Assembly: GCA_031284085.1 (NCBI GenBank)
Contig: JAITAM010000201.1
Coordinates: 1 to 15,232, forward strand
DNA: 15,232 bases
From: Spirochaetaceae bacterium
GTDB lineage: Bacteria > Spirochaetota > Spirochaetia > Treponematales > Breznakiellaceae
Reading direction: 5' to 3'
Shown here: piece after piece, positions 7,501 through 13,596 of the stretch
Layout of the letters: each line of letters begins with the position of its first letter
How positions within the stretch are numbered: the stretch's first letter is position 1
Notes under the pieces: model-generated
The model's database searches: none
Told to the model about the DNA's origin: nothing
Seen by the model: the letters and a program-made list of their open reading frames with translations, nothing else
Translations under genes and position numbers: made by a program

Positions 7501-7852
7501 TGCCGGAAATCGGCTGCGCCCTATACTGATGTCAACGCTGACCACAATTCTCGGCTTGGTTCCTATGGCTTTCTTTCCCGGTGAAGGCTCTGAGATGACG
7601 GCGCCCATTGGCAAAACGGTATTCGGCGGCCTTCTCTTTGGAACGCTTATGACTCTGTTTTTAATGCCGACGATTTATGCTATTGTGAATAAAGATTCCA
7701 AAGTAAAGCTTGGCCGTGCCGATAAGCGGCGCGCTCGCCGCAAGGATATAGATTGGCAGGACACAAGCTCCTCCGGTTCAGAGGGTGCGCTCGATCTGGA
7801 TAAAGAGATAAAACAGAGAAAGCCGTCCCCAAAAATGAAAGATTGGGTGTAA
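4583..7852 (+). CDS. RND-family multidrug efflux transporter (AcrB/BesB-like inner-membrane pump)
   Basis: 1089 residues, full length for the HAE families. ATG 4583 follows AAGGAA about 8 bases upstream. Twelve membrane helices are expected: TM1 at residues 10-30, large periplasmic porter loop, TM2-6 around 340-490, TM7 near 545, second porter loop, TM8-12 around 880-1035. The proton-relay motif in TM4 reads GMVLGVGMLVDNSIVVLENI, with Asp404 and Asn405 where AcrB has two aspartates. The TM10 region has GVIVNNGIVLVDYTN. Two glycine-rich insertions lie in the second porter half (about 615-634 with FGGMLGIGGGG, and 673-686 with GGGMAMGMGG). A charged cytoplasmic tail of about 50 residues with an RRARRKD patch ends the protein. 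It exports drugs or lipophilic compounds using the proton or ion gradient, via the adaptor and TolC-like channel encoded just upstream. Confidence 0.94.
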   Translation: MSLAKTVVSRPTMMFIIFVLLVLIGLFTALSLPIDLTPEINPPYLVVSTSYSGASPEEVERTVTRTIESGVSSVSSLEQVTSTSSKGSSMVIMEFTYGTDTVDAANSIRDSLEMVKSYLPTGAGAPMIFRFNPSMIAIMSFIVTGNRTPEELRQLAENTIAPRIEQTPGVAMASTSGGREKVIRVEIPQSRLEAYGLTITQIQQMLGAQNTQVSAGSIADNGLSYILTTMGEYKNLDEIKATPISYKVSTSQMPVAIRLQDIADVFEGYRDEESIVYVNGEPSVQISIQKQSGKNSVQTAKDVRSRVARIAKEIPQDVQITELTNTTDQIENSIGQVGSAAVSGAVLAVIILFIFLRSIKPTIIIGISIPVSIVITMLCMYFTGLTLNLMTLAGMVLGVGMLVDNSIVVLENIYHYREKGTKLTIASVIGTQEMIVAIVGSTLTTICIFLPLIMFQSDLGMAGELFSGLAFTVVFSLSVSLFIAIFLVPVLSSRYLPLMTRTQKPLTGALVSLDNVFSRFFDGMTQGYRRMIDWVLRHKAITILFILVLLVISIMLVPLIGYVFMPSQGEDSVSLNITLPIGTPLADTEAVLKQLELIVQKEIRGYDRIVLNVGSGGGGFGGMLGIGGGGSSNSGSIQIHLLPFEERVDSPEDIKNKLRAHYKDFPGVSFGLSSGGGMAMGMGGNPIDIIIRTDDLVKGKQIAQRIIDLIKEHLPEATEPSMDLNDGLPQIEVNLDRERLYALGLNVYTVGNEIRAAVDGVVATRYKEGGNEYDVLLILAEADRSHLPDLDHIFVNSTVAGRVPLSNFASYTKGTGPTAINRENQARVIHVSAGALPGTSLGAVDDKIRALIKAEIPAEDDVIIEYGGDNTEMIRMIGVFLQIIVVAVLLVFGVMASVFESFRDPFIVLFTLPLSIIGVVAIYLITGDQFNILTLVGVLVLIGVIVNNGIVLVDYTNLLRKRGYSLHDACVEAAGNRLRPILMSTLTTILGLVPMAFFPGEGSEMTAPIGKTVFGGLLFGTLMTLFLMPTIYAIVNKDSKVKLGRADKRRARRKDIDWQDTSSSGSEGALDLDKEIKQRKPSPKMKDWV

Positions 7853-7870
7853 CCGATGCGTATCAAAGCA

Positions 7871-7904
7871 TTTTTATTATTGTATTAGTTTTTATTATTG
7901 TATT
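7871..7904 (+). repeat. Tandem duplication before the PII-like gene
   Basis: TTTTTATTATTGTATT occurs at 7871-7886 and 7889-7904, an 18-bp period. It occupies nearly the whole 63-bp gap between the pump and the next gene, directly before its ribosome site. AT-rich, possibly a secondary promoter or translational enhancer; no firm function. Confidence 0.7.
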
Positions 7905-7915
7905 GAGGAGAACCT

Positions 7916-8332
7916 ATGACACGTATTGAGATAATTGCAAACCATTCGGTTGAAGACAATATTTTAGACGCATTTCGAGAACGAGGGGTCGGTAAGTATT
8001 ACACCAAATACCCCACGGTTCATGGAGTCGGCTCTTCTAACCCGCGTATGGGGGATGCGGTCTGGCCGGAAGAGAATTTTGCTTTAGTAATCTGGTGTGA
8101 AAAAGCAGAAGCAGATACTATAGAACAAGCGGTCGCTTCAGTAAAAAAAGATTTTCCCGATGAGGGTATTAAAGTATTCCGCCTTGCAGAAAATCTTCCG
8201 TTGCCTGTTTCAGAACCTACATCTCGGGGCATCTCGCTTGCTCTCCCTGAGCCCAAGCATACGACGCCGCCGATGATAAATACCGCAACCTCTACCACTA
8301 TGTATAGCGGTCCTGAAAAGGAAAACCTCTAA
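7916..8332 (+). CDS. PII-like transporter-associated protein
   Basis: 138 residues. ATG 7916 has GAGGAG at 7904-7909 with a 6-base spacer. Residues 1-98 have the beta-alpha-beta pattern of PII-like ferredoxin folds: IEIIANHSVEDNILDAFRERG, YTKYPTVHGVG, then FALVIWCEKAEADTIEQAV and EGIKVFRLAENLPL. The end (about 99-138) is proline/serine/threonine-rich and probably disordered. Small PII-like proteins of this kind, described for Porphyromonas as PG0541-type transporter-associated proteins, are encoded next to RND pumps. That comparison is from memory and should be checked. No classical PII T-loop or uridylylation Tyr context is seen, so nitrogen sensing should not be assumed. Position 63 bp after the pump gene suggests it modulates or senses pump activity. 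Confidence 0.7.
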   Translation: MTRIEIIANHSVEDNILDAFRERGVGKYYTKYPTVHGVGSSNPRMGDAVWPEENFALVIWCEKAEADTIEQAVASVKKDFPDEGIKVFRLAENLPLPVSEPTSRGISLALPEPKHTTPPMINTATSTTMYSGPEKENL

Positions 8333-8337
8333 GAGCC

Positions 8338-8870
8338 GCAGGCACAGCCTGTTCTAAAGGTTGTTGTATCGGGAGTAGTGTACGGCTTTCTGCCTGAAAG
8401 CAGCAGCCGCAGGCTGTTCCAAAGGTTGTTGTATCGGGAATAGTGTACGGCTTTCTGCCTGAAAGCAGCAGCCGCAGGCTGTTTCAAAGGTTGTTGTATC
8501 GGGAGTAGTGTACGGCTTTTTGCCTGAAAGCAGCAGGCCAGCCTGTTCCAAAGCAGCCGCAGGCTGTTTCAAAGGTTGTTGTATCGGGAGTAGTGTACGG
8601 CTTTCTGCCTGAAAGCAGCAGGCCAGCCTGTTCCAAAGGTTGCTGTATCGGGAGTAGTGTACGGCTTTCTGCCTGAAAGCAGCAGGCCAGCCTGTTCCAA
8701 AGCAGCCGCAGGCTGTTTCAACACGCCAGCGTGTTTCAAAGGTTGCTGTATCAGGAGTAGTGTACGGCTTTTTGCCTACAACAGGCAGCCGCTCAAAGAC
8801 TGGTTCTTTATTTTCAAAGCAGCCGCAGGCCGTTTCAGGCTAGCCTGTTCCAAAAGCAACTGAAGGTCTG
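8338..8870 (+). repeat. Mosaic array of six repeat cores with exchangeable hairpin modules
   Basis: A core of about 45 bp beginning AAAGGTTGTTGTATCGGGAG and containing TAGTGTACGGCTTTCTGCCT starts at 8356, 8421, 8486, 8571, 8635 and 8738 (spacings 65, 65, 85, 64, 103). Between cores lie one to three short inverted repeats, each followed by TTCCAAA or TTTCAAA. Examples are CAGCC-GCA-GGCTG, CAGGC-CA-GCCTG, ACACG-CCAG-CGTGT and AGGC-ACA-GCCT. A related CAGC-AG-GCTGTTCCAAAA sits at about 3415. No ORF with protein-like features is present. The whole 8333-8968 gap is accounted for by this array, the hairpin at 8882-8922 and the nagB leader. Confidence 0.85.
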
Positions 8871-8881
8871 TCCCCCTTACA

Positions 8882-8922
8882 GCCTGCGCCCAGCGGAGCA
8901 GGCCGGCATGGGCTGCGCCTGC
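8882..8922. repeat. Alternating inverted repeats before nagB
   Basis: GCCTGC (8882-8887), GCAGGC (8898-8903) and GCCTGC (8917-8922): the middle arm can pair with either neighbour, giving two mutually exclusive hairpins. There is no T run after either. It lies 47 bp upstream of the nagB ATG. Confidence 0.5.
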
Positions 8923-8939
8923 TTGATCAGTGCTTTGTT

Positions 8940-8945
8940 TATACT
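8940..8945 (+). promoter_or_regulatory. Possible -10 element of the nagB promoter
   Basis: TATACT at 8940-8945 is a good -10 match 24 bp before the nagB start, but no clear -35 lies at the right distance (TTGATC at 8923 is only 11 bp away). Weak. Confidence 0.3.
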
Positions 8946-8968
8946 TACAATTACTCAAGGAGACATCA

Positions 8969-9760
8969 ATGCGTCTTATTATTTACCCTGATTATACAAG
9001 CGCCAGCCTGTGGGCAGCCCGTTATATTGCAAACCGGATCAACAGTTCTGCACCGACTGCCGATAAACCTTTTGTACTGGGACTGCCGACCGGCGGAAGC
9101 CCGCTTGGCATTTACCGCGAACTAATCGCCTTGCACCATGCAGGAACCCTGTCTTTTGCTCATGTCGTTACGTTCAATATGGATGAGTACTTCAGGCTGC
9201 CTGAGGATCACCCTCAAAGCTACCACCGCTTTATGTGGGACAATTTCTTTAACCATATTGATATTAACCGGAACAACGTCAATATTCTTAACGGAATGGC
9301 AGAGGATCCGGTGCGTGAGTGCGCCGACTATGAGCAACGCATTAAAGATGCAGGCGGTATAGAGCTATTCTTAGGCGGCATGGGTGCGGATGGGCATATT
9401 GCCTTCAATGAGCCGGCCTCTTCATTGCGTTCACGGACACGGATAAAAACTCTTACTACCGATACTAAAATAGCCAACGCCCGTTTTTTCGGCGGCGACC
9501 CCTTCGCCGTTCCTTCTACCGCACTTACTGTGGGAGTTGCCACTATAATGGATGCACGGGAAGTCTTAATCATCGTAAGCGGACACAGTAAAGCACGTGC
9601 GCTCCAAGCTGTCGTCGAAGGCGGGGTAAGCCATATGTGGACATTATCCTGCCTGCAAATGCACCCTAAGGCTCTTATTGTTGCTGACGACGCCGCAACG
9701 GATGAGCTAAAAGTAGCAACGGTACGGTATTTTAAGGATATTGAGACACAAAAGTTTTAA
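8969..9760 (+). CDS. nagB: Glucosamine-6-phosphate deaminase
   Basis: 263 residues, close to the 266 of the E. coli enzyme. ATG 8969 is fixed by AAGGAG (8957-8962) with a 6-base spacer. It converts glucosamine 6-phosphate to fructose 6-phosphate and ammonia in amino-sugar catabolism, in the cytoplasm. The phosphate-binding loop reads [16 protein letters not shown] (residues 38-52). FNMDEY places Asp72, and [14 protein letters not shown] gives Asp141, His143 and Glu148; these are the catalytic positions at the same numbers as in E. coli NagB. The lid/allosteric part [12 protein letters not shown] follows. The next gene begins 10 bp downstream and is probably co-transcribed; nagA is not in the window. 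Confidence 0.96.
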   Translation: MRLIIYPDYTSASLWAARYIANRINSSAPTADKPFVLGLPTGGSPLGIYRELIALHHAGTLSFAHVVTFNMDEYFRLPEDHPQSYHRFMWDNFFNHIDINRNNVNILNGMAEDPVRECADYEQRIKDAGGIELFLGGMGADGHIAFNEPASSLRSRTRIKTLTTDTKIANARFFGGDPFAVPSTALTVGVATIMDAREVLIIVSGHSKARALQAVVEGGVSHMWTLSCLQMHPKALIVADDAATDELKVATVRYFKDIETQKF

Positions 9761-9770
9761 GAGGAACTAA

Positions 9771-10598
9771 GTGGCACTCCTCATCATCGCGCTTTTTAGT
9801 GCCGCCATGCCTCTTTTTTCACAAGAAGCCTATCAAATACCACAAACGGTCTACGTTGGCGATAGAGCGCTCTTGGTGCTTCCCTTAGAAGAAGGGGCGC
9901 TTGCCAACTGGGAAAAGACAACCGGCTTGCCTTCACTGCCGCAGTTGCATATTCATCGCATTACCGCTGCTAAGGGGCAGATTTCCATTGATTTCACCGC
10001 ATTCAGCACGGGTTTTATAGAGGTGCCGGCTTTTGAAATACCGGGTCTGGGGACGATCAGCGGATTAAAAGTGAGCATTGCTTCAATTTTTGACGGCGCT
10101 TCCACTTCTACCATACTCTCGCCTCCCGCAGCCCCCTTGCCGGTGCCCGGAACAAGTGCGCTGGTCTCCGGCATAATAGCAGGCGCTATCATCCTTAGCT
10201 TTGTCTTTGTTTTAAGCAGTGCGTGGCGCAAGCGCTGGTGTAACCTTATCCTCAAGAGGTTGCTGCATTATTACTTGATTTTTAAGATGAACAGGTTTTT
10301 GAGCAAGATGCACAAAACGGCGGCCTTGTGCGATGCACAAAACGGACTTTGTAGGCTTCATAATGAGGTCAGGCGCTTTATGAGCCGCATCACCGGTATT
10401 GACTGTCTTTGTTTGACTGTTTCTGAAATAGAGCCGGTTCTTGGGGCGGACTTTGCCGCTCTGATAAACCGTTGTGATACGCTGCGCTTTGCAGGGGTTG
10501 AAGTTACCGCAACGGACTTTTGTGTGCTGCTCGATGCGGTTCAAGGCTATGTGAATACCTTATCAGTAAGCGATGGGTCTGGGCGGCGCGCTGCCTAG
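9771..10598 (+). CDS. Membrane-anchored protein of unknown function, BatD-like layout
   Basis: 275 residues from GTG 9771, with GAGGAA at 9761-9766 just upstream and only 10 bp after nagB. I do not recognise the family with certainty. Visible parts are: a signal peptide (MALLIIALFSAAMPLFSQ), an extracytoplasmic beta-rich segment (about 20-120) starting YQIPQTVYVGDRALLVLP, a proline-rich linker (APLPVPG), one transmembrane helix (about 130-150), a basic stop-transfer segment, and a cytoplasmic helical region with several cysteines (CDAQNGLCRLH, DCLCLTV). An outer beta domain opening with V-G-D, a linker, one membrane helix and a helical tail resembles BatD/oxygen-tolerance-type proteins. That is only a topology match. 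Co-location with nagB is likely transcriptional rather than functional. Confidence 0.75.
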   Translation: MALLIIALFSAAMPLFSQEAYQIPQTVYVGDRALLVLPLEEGALANWEKTTGLPSLPQLHIHRITAAKGQISIDFTAFSTGFIEVPAFEIPGLGTISGLKVSIASIFDGASTSTILSPPAAPLPVPGTSALVSGIIAGAIILSFVFVLSSAWRKRWCNLILKRLLHYYLIFKMNRFLSKMHKTAALCDAQNGLCRLHNEVRRFMSRITGIDCLCLTVSEIEPVLGADFAALINRCDTLRFAGVEVTATDFCVLLDAVQGYVNTLSVSDGSGRRAA

Positions 10599-10619
10599 GA
10601 AGGCTTGGTGATGCAGGTA

Positions 10620-10654
10620 AGGGGTAGAGCGCAAAGCAGCTCCGCCCCTTTTTT
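10620..10654 (+). terminator. Intrinsic terminator after the nagB operon
   Basis: An 11-position stem AGGGGTAGAGC (10620-10630) pairs with GCTCCGCCCCT (10639-10649), with one A-C mismatch and one G-T pair, an 8-base loop, and a T run at 10649-10654. It ends the nagB and downstream membrane-protein transcript 22 bp after the stop codon. Confidence 0.88.
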
Positions 10655-10672
10655 ATTTTCCATATACAACGC

Positions 10673-10719
10673 CGGAGTTTCTAACTCCGCTGGCGGGCCT
10701 TCGGAGGTCTGAGCCCGCC
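10673..10719. repeat. Two adjacent perfect inverted repeats
   Basis: CGGAGTT-TCT-AACTCCG (10673-10689) is followed by GGCGGGC (10692-10698) and GCCCGCC (10713-10719) around a 14-base loop. They lie between the terminator and the 23-bp arrays. No T run follows. The gap 10655-11281 has no convincing intact gene. Confidence 0.6.
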
Positions 10720-10774
10720 TTCGGGACCTTTCTCAGGTCTTTCAGATAGCCGTCTAAAGGTACTTCAGAAAACA

Positions 10775-10864
10775 GATCTGACAGGCCGAAGCCATGATCT
10801 GATAGACCGAAGCCATAGGATCTGATAGGCCGAAGCCATAGGATCTGACAGACCGAAACCATAG
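10775..10864. repeat. 23-bp-period array, type 1 (four units)
   Basis: GATCTG starts at 10775, 10796, 10819 and 10842 (spacings 21, 23, 23). Units carry GATCTGAYAGRCCGAARCCA with few substitutions. It runs directly into the next array, whose first unit begins at 10865 on the same 23-bp spacing. Confidence 0.85.
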
Positions 10865-11045
10865 TGTGGAGACCTTCCATCGCGTAGTATGGAGACGTTC
10901 CACCGCGTAGTGTGGAGACGTTCCACCGCGTAGTGTGGAGACCTTCCACCGCGTAGTGTGGAGACCTTCCATCGCGTAGTGTGGAGAGCTTCCACCGCGT
11001 AGTGTGGAGGCGTTCCATCGCATAGTGTGGAGACGTTCCACGTAA
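10865..11045. repeat. 23-bp-period array, type 2 (eight units)
   Basis: TGGAG starts at 10867, 10890, 10913, 10936, 10959, 10982, 11005 and 11028, always exactly 23 bp apart. Every unit has TGGAG-NNN-TTCCA; the three central bases vary (ACC, ACG, AGC, GCG) while both arms are invariant in all eight, followed by YCGCGTAGTG. The reverse strand has no stop in any frame, so three long minus-strand ORFs appear, but these are low-complexity by-products. There are no unique spacers, so this is not a CRISPR array. Confidence 0.92.
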
Positions 11046-11280
11046 AAGGGTCAGACCTCCAAGCGGAGAACACGGCGTCAAAGTGATAGGAGTGATACCG
11101 GCGTTGACGGCCGGAACGTGGAAGGTAGAAGAGGAATTGACGGTTCCCACCGTAGAGCGGATGGTAAAACTAAGTATTACTCGGAAAAAGGCAGCACTTG
11201 TGCTTGGTATTGCTGCATTGGCAGCCTAGTTAGTTGGGACACTGATATTCTCTATCAATCTCGCTCTCTCTCGTTTTTTG
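11026..11280 (+). pseudogene. Possible gene remnant with in-frame amber stop
   Basis: From 11074 the plus strand reads GVKVIGVIPALTAGTWKVEE, then ELTVPTVERMVKLSITRKKA and ALVLGIAALAA up to TAG 11227. The same frame then continues LVGTLIFSINLALSRFLV. This is more protein-like than its surroundings: a basic patch followed by a long hydrophobic segment broken by one TAG. It could be the start of a membrane protein (candidate ATG 11160) inactivated by the amber codon, or part of a longer lost gene. Its upstream end runs into the 23-bp array. No family recognised; low certainty. Confidence 0.3.
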
Positions 11281-11281
11281 G

Positions 11282-12265
11282 TTAATAGTTTTCTGAGATT
11301 TGTACATCAATAGTGAGTGTTACATGATAGGTCTTGCCTCTTTGCACAACAAGAGATTTAAGTACCGAATAATCATTTATTTGAAACTTGACTTCATGGG
11401 TTCCCGGCTCAACCGGATACGAGAATGCGGTATTGCCTAGTAATACATTATCGAGATAAATCGCTACATTTGCAGGCGCCTCAAAGATAAGCAGCGGCGT
11501 GGTGTCGTGCAGTTCTATGGTGAGTTCATGCGTTTGCCCCCGCTCTATTAAAAACCGGATGTTTTCATTCCGGTAATCTTCAGAAACCACGATAAGATGG
11601 TGTTCACCCTCTTGCACTATCTGCTCGGTAGACGGGTCATCAATCACTTGATCATCAATAAGTACCGTAAAAGGGCGGCCGGATAGGTGCTGCGGATACT
11701 TGAAAGAGATTTGCAACGCTCCTTCATTGCTTAAAATAGGTTTTACATGAACTTGAAATACCAACGACTCAAACTCCTCCGTCAATCCTTTCATCACCGG
11801 CATAAAACGAAACAAAAGAGGAAATGAAGAGGGAAGAACAGGGGCGGTCAAAACAGAGATATACGGCGTTGTTCGCAGCCCATGAGCATTCCGTAATGGG
11901 ATTTGGTAGATATTTTGAATCTTATTAGGGAGCAATTCATAGACAATTTGTCGTCCGGCTACGTCGGTAATACCTAATTGCGGCACGCTGCCTAATTCAG
12001 AGTACAGCATAAACGCCAAGCTCTGCTGGTATGAAAGAAATTCAGGCGGCGCTGTTATTTGTAACTCAATACCGCGAATAAAACGAAGATCGCGGTGCAG
12101 AGTAATAATTATTGAGCTGTTGTACGAGAGAGAAAGAGAAGTGCCTGAAGGATTATTAAGATCAACCTCTACTGTTCCTGTAATAAAGGATCGCACCGTC
12201 TCGGCATCAAGGAGGGCGGTTAAGACAGATAAATAGAGAAGAACAAGATAGGTGCAACGTTTCAT
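11282..12265 (-). CDS. Secreted PEGA-domain protein
   Basis: 327 residues, minus strand. ATG at 12265 has only a weak AAGG upstream, and lies 15 bp after the peptidase stop, so the two are very likely one operon. A signal peptide (MKRCTYLVLLYLSVLTALLDA) is followed by a beta-rich region without a recognised domain (about 22-200). The C-terminus has two PEGA-like repeats. The clear one is about residues 268-320, with PANVAIYLDNVLLG, PVEPGTHEVKFQINDY and GKTYHVTLTID; a more diverged one lies near 205-260 (RPFTVLIDDQVI, VQEGEHHLIVVSEDY). PEGA domains are surface or periplasmic beta modules common in spirochaetes. With the M23 peptidase next to it, a cell-envelope role is likely; substrate or ligand unknown. 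Confidence 0.82.
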   Translation of the reverse strand: MKRCTYLVLLYLSVLTALLDAETVRSFITGTVEVDLNNPSGTSLSLSYNSSIIITLHRDLRFIRGIELQITAPPEFLSYQQSLAFMLYSELGSVPQLGITDVAGRQIVYELLPNKIQNIYQIPLRNAHGLRTTPYISVLTAPVLPSSFPLLFRFMPVMKGLTEEFESLVFQVHVKPILSNEGALQISFKYPQHLSGRPFTVLIDDQVIDDPSTEQIVQEGEHHLIVVSEDYRNENIRFLIERGQTHELTIELHDTTPLLIFEAPANVAIYLDNVLLGNTAFSYPVEPGTHEVKFQINDYSVLKSLVVQRGKTYHVTLTIDVQISENY

Positions 12266-12280
12266 ACTGGAATACCTTTT

Positions 12281-13180
12281 TTATCGTTCTATGTGTGAGA
12301 GGTATTGTTTGGGATCGAAAGCCTTGCCGTTTTTTCGTAGCTCAAAGTGAAGATGCGGTCCTGTTGATTGTCCTGTGGAACCGACTCTGCCTATTACCGT
12401 GCCTTTTGAGACGGCGCTGTGGAGCGTAGTTTCAATCTTTGAAAGGTGTCCATACAGACTCGACCAGCCGTCGCTGTGCTGCATAACAATATAATTCCCA
12501 AATACCGCATTGTTTCCAAGTTCCGTAACGGTACCAGTGCGCGCTGCAAAAACTTCCGTGCCGGCAGGCGCTGCAAGGTCAAGCCCTTCATGCAGCCTGA
12601 ATATACCGCTCACCGGATTGATCCTATAGCCAAAATCAGAACTGATCCGGTAATTGGTGAGTGGAAAAGTAAAGTCATCATTAAGATCAAGAAAGAAAGC
12701 AAATTCATTGGTATTAAATTTTGCTTCTCGGATAAAGTGAAATGCTTCTCCGTCAATGACAAGAGGAATACCGCTTCCTGCTCGGGCTGCAAACATGAGC
12801 TTTTCAAGGTCCGATACCGGATTATCCGGTATGAAAATGCCGCGCATAACAGGCAGCAGCAAAGGGCGCTGTTCTTTGCCAATCTGAGGATGCTCAAGTC
12901 GGTTTATCGTTGCCAATGTTTCTATTGAAGTCGGCGCCGCAAGAACAAAAAAGTCATCGGTGCTTTGTGTTCTATAGGTAAATACTTTTAACGACTCGGC
13001 GATCTGTTCTTCCGTCATGGTACTGAGTTTTGGCCCAAGGGCATCAATTTGCCGCCGGTACTGTAAATACACAGGGTCTCGTACCCGCCATTGGCTTATG
13101 AAAGGCATTGCCGACTCATCATCAGCAAAAAGAGTTACGACAACTAAGAAGGCTATAACAAAACAGATCGGTGTTTTCAT
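12281..13180 (-). CDS. M23-family (LytM-type) peptidoglycan endopeptidase
   Basis: 299 residues from the ATG at 13180; an in-frame TTG at 13192 would put residues before the signal peptide. MKTPICFVIAFLVVVTLFA is a signal peptide, so the product is exported. Residues 30-170 are an unassigned N-terminal region. The catalytic LytM domain follows (about 180-295): SDFGYRINP, HEGLDLAAPAGTEVFAARTG, GNYIVMQHSDGWSSLYGHLS and STGPHLHFEL. The zinc ligands and active residues are all present: His197, Asp201, His245, and His276/His278 in HLHFE. It therefore looks like an active cell-wall hydrolase rather than a degenerate activator. A terminator-like hairpin ends only 13 bp upstream of its start, so expression probably depends on read-through from the ferredoxin gene. 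Confidence 0.92.
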   Translation of the reverse strand: MKTPICFVIAFLVVVTLFADDESAMPFISQWRVRDPVYLQYRRQIDALGPKLSTMTEEQIAESLKVFTYRTQSTDDFFVLAAPTSIETLATINRLEHPQIGKEQRPLLLPVMRGIFIPDNPVSDLEKLMFAARAGSGIPLVIDGEAFHFIREAKFNTNEFAFFLDLNDDFTFPLTNYRISSDFGYRINPVSGIFRLHEGLDLAAPAGTEVFAARTGTVTELGNNAVFGNYIVMQHSDGWSSLYGHLSKIETTLHSAVSKGTVIGRVGSTGQSTGPHLHFELRKNGKAFDPKQYLSHIER

Positions 13181-13192
13181 GTTTAATCTCAA

Positions 13193-13239
13193 TAAAAGAG
13201 CAGGGTGGTATGAACCTGTCTGCTCAATCCCACCCTGCT
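13193..13239 (-). terminator. Strong hairpin after ferredoxin and just before the M23 gene
   Basis: On the minus strand AGCAGGGTGG (13239-13230) pairs perfectly with CCACCCTGCT (13208-13199) around a 21-base loop, followed by CTTTTATT. It is a plausible intrinsic terminator for the ferredoxin gene, 9 bp after its stop. It ends 13 bp before the peptidase ATG, leaving no room for an ordinary promoter between them. Confidence 0.75.
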
Positions 13240-13247
13240 AAAAGTTT

Positions 13248-13418
13248 TTAACCTGCTACAATAGCTTCTATCGGGCAGGCGCCGGCACAAACTCCGCAAT
13301 CAATGCAGATATCCGCATCTATCCATCGCACACCAGCTTGCTCACTAATAGCAATGGATGGACATTCGCTGTCGCATGTTCCGCAATTGATACATGCGTC
13401 GGTAACTTTATACGCCAT
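13248..13418 (-). CDS. 2[4Fe-4S] ferredoxin
   Basis: 56 residues, minus strand, a typical bacterial dicluster ferredoxin. ATG at 13418 has AAGGAG (13430-13425) with a 6-base spacer. Cysteines at 9, 12, 15, 19 and 38, 41, 44, 48 form two complete CxxCxxCxxxCP motifs (ACINCGTCDSECP and ICIDCGVCAGACP), each binding a [4Fe-4S] cluster. It carries electrons at low potential in anaerobic metabolism, for instance with pyruvate:ferredoxin oxidoreductase; the partner is not in the window. It has its own extended -10 promoter and a hairpin directly after the stop. Confidence 0.95.
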   Translation of the reverse strand: MAYKVTDACINCGTCDSECPSIAISEQAGVRWIDADICIDCGVCAGACPIEAIVAG

Positions 13419-13447
13419 ACAAGACTCCTTATGTAAAGTATTATTTA

Positions 13448-13476
13448 ATTATACCAACAAATGAATAAATTGGGAA
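13448..13476 (-). promoter_or_regulatory. Ferredoxin promoter
   Basis: On the minus strand TTCCCA (13476-13471), a 17-bp spacer, and TATAAT (13453-13448), a perfect -10 preceded by TGG as in extended -10 promoters. It lies 30 bp upstream of the ferredoxin ATG. Confidence 0.7.
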
Positions 13477-13529
13477 GATAGAAACAGCAGCCTCAGCCTA
13501 TTTCAAAGCTTCGGCCTTATATCAAAGAT

Positions 13530-13556
13530 AGAAGCAGAATAGGGGACAGACCTTAG
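13530..13556 (+). repeat. 27-bp direct repeat, left copy
   Basis: Identical over 27 bases to 13794-13820 (begins AGAAGCAGAATAGGGGACAG). Together they bracket the 23-bp-period array. A relative of the GGGGACAGACCTTAG part occurs in reverse orientation near 8862-8880. Confidence 0.9.
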
Positions 13557-13596
13557 GCTCAGAAATGGTCAGCCCTTAGGGTATGAACAAAGGCGC

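Noticed and set aside
8354..8863. ORFs on both strands through the hairpin mosaic
   Set aside because: The peptide repeats merely reflect the DNA repeats (CFQAESRTLFP-like, KAAAGCF-like) with no start signals.
10775..11045. CRISPR array
   Set aside because: Units abut with no unique spacers, period is only 23 bp, and no cas genes are present. The same applies to 13597-13793.
10653..11150. Three overlapping long minus-strand ORFs (up to 165 codons) rich in a HTTRW/STLRGG-type repeat
   Set aside because: They arise because the 23-bp unit lacks stops in all three reverse frames; 23 is not a multiple of 3, so the same peptide repeat cycles through frames. No ribosome site or known domain.
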